Below are positions 63,559 through 64,000 of a DNA stretch of 64,000 nt, piece by piece. Every line of letters begins with the position of its first letter. The first letter of the stretch is position 1. Below the pieces are notes generated by a model that searched no databases, was not told where the DNA came from, and saw only the letters and a program-made list of their open reading frames with translations. The DNA comes from Dermacoccus nishinomiyaensis (lineage in GTDB: Bacteria > Actinomycetota > Actinomycetes > Actinomycetales > Dermatophilaceae): assembly GCF_900447535.1 (NCBI RefSeq), contig NZ_UFXX01000001.1, positions 1,240,001 to 1,304,000 on the forward strand. Direction: 5' to 3'. The translations under genes and the position numbers were made by a program.

Positions 63559-64000
63559 TCACGCGCGCGCCGAACCGCCCTCACCACGTGGGTCGCGCAC
63601 GTCGTCGACCTCGTCGACCTCGACGACCTCGCGCTGCACCGGCTCGGTGACGGTGACGTTCTCCTTCGTCGCACTGATGCCGAGGTGCAGCCGTTCGACG
63701 GCGTAGACCCGCGTCGAGAGCACGGGGCGCTCCTCGTGCAGCACGATGACGCCGTCCTCGTCGCGCCGGTCGGCGTCACGTGTGTGCGTGCCCTCTGCGG
63801 CTTCGACGTCGTACACCTCGCCCTCGGCATGCGTGTGCTCGCCCAGCGCCGAACCGCCGTCGAGGTTCTCGATGCGCGGCTGCCACGTCGAGGCGGGGAC
63901 GTCGACGGCTTCCTCGCTGCCGTCGTCGTACACGCGCACGACGTCGACGACCTCGCGGCGCACGGGGACGGTGATCGTCACCTCTTCGACGACGACACGC
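63559..64000 (-). CDS. DUF2382 domain protein, 3' part (5' end outside window)
   Basis: At least 146 residues; the frame remains open to the window edge (RVVVEEVTITVPVRREVV before the first internal GTG at 63981), so the true start lies beyond 64000. Two DUF2382-like segments are visible: the opening ...EEVTITVPVRREVVDV and VIVLHEERPVLSTRVYAVERLHLGISATKENVTVTEPVQREVVEV. The family is often linked to stress proteins and PRC-barrel domains; function unknown. Confidence 0.82.
   Translation of the reverse strand, partial: RVVVEEVTITVPVRREVVDVVRVYDDGSEEAVDVPASTWQPRIENLDGGSALGEHTHAEGEVYDVEAAEGTHTRDADRRDEDGVIVLHEERPVLSTRVYAVERLHLGISATKENVTVTEPVQREVVEVDEVDDVRDPRGEGGSARA

Overview
The window is one contiguous piece of a GC-rich chromosome from a Gram-positive actinobacterium. 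The evidence is the gene content (XPB-type helicase with a helicase-associated partner, DUF3027, DUF2530, an LprG-type lipoprotein beside a P55-like exporter, an accA1/accD1 leucine operon, menaquinone genes), many GTG starts, and long GC-rich hairpins without T-tails. A Micrococcales-type organism fits best, but no rRNA or species marker is present, so genus is not assigned. I found no rRNA, tRNA, IS element, prophage or CRISPR array.

Layout. 1-5.8 kb: end of an isochorismate synthase gene, a flavodoxin-like protein, small unknown genes, menD and a divergent aldose-1-epimerase. 6-21 kb: genome maintenance and transport: helicase-associated protein, Nudix hydrolase, a frameshifted eamA exporter gene, an M13 metalloprotease, an MHS-type MFS transporter, XPB helicase, an antitoxin with a decayed PIN toxin, DUF2530, an AzgA-type purine permease, cold-shock protein plus DUF3027, and an AlkZ-like glycosylase. 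21-26 kb: a DUF2339 membrane protein, a MacS-like two-component system and LemA. 26-32 kb: a minus-strand assimilatory nitrite reductase/siroheme unit (nirB-nirD-DUF4031-cobA-hemD-cbiX). 32-38.7 kb: pyrE, SDR, exonuclease III, a flavin monooxygenase, glgC and trmL. 38.7-50.2 kb: an acyl-CoA ligase, a TetR regulator, three genes with lipoprotein-type leaders, then accD1-accA1-acyl-CoA dehydrogenase-maoC-citE. 50.4-64 kb: an lprG/P55-like pair, alpha/beta hydrolase, universal stress protein, clpB, a frameshifted secreted-protein gene, an ABC exporter, a YpfJ-like zinc lipoprotein, a second decayed secreted-protein gene and a DUF2382 gene cut by the window end.

How genes work together. The clearest pathway is leucine/isovalerate breakdown: dehydrogenation to methylcrotonyl-CoA, biotin-dependent carboxylation, MaoC hydration and CitE-type cleavage to acetyl-CoA and acetoacetate. 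The gene set parallels the Mycobacterium tuberculosis Rv2498c-Rv2506 locus. A near-identical palindrome (GTTAAT-N4-ATTAAC type) lies upstream of the TetR gene, the ligase gene and accD1, so one repressor probably controls all three units. The nirBD/cobA/hemD/cbiX unit supplies both nitrite reductase and most steps to its siroheme cofactor.

Most unusual non-coding structure: a 19-bp tandem repeat upstream of two unrelated genes; two 52-nt palindromes with the same 8-nt ends; hairpins at three successive junctions of the leucine operon, one followed by three 16-bp repeats of which the last carries the ribosome-binding site; and a -10 hexamer placed 6-7 nt before about twenty start codons, which implies leaderless transcription and helps choose starts.
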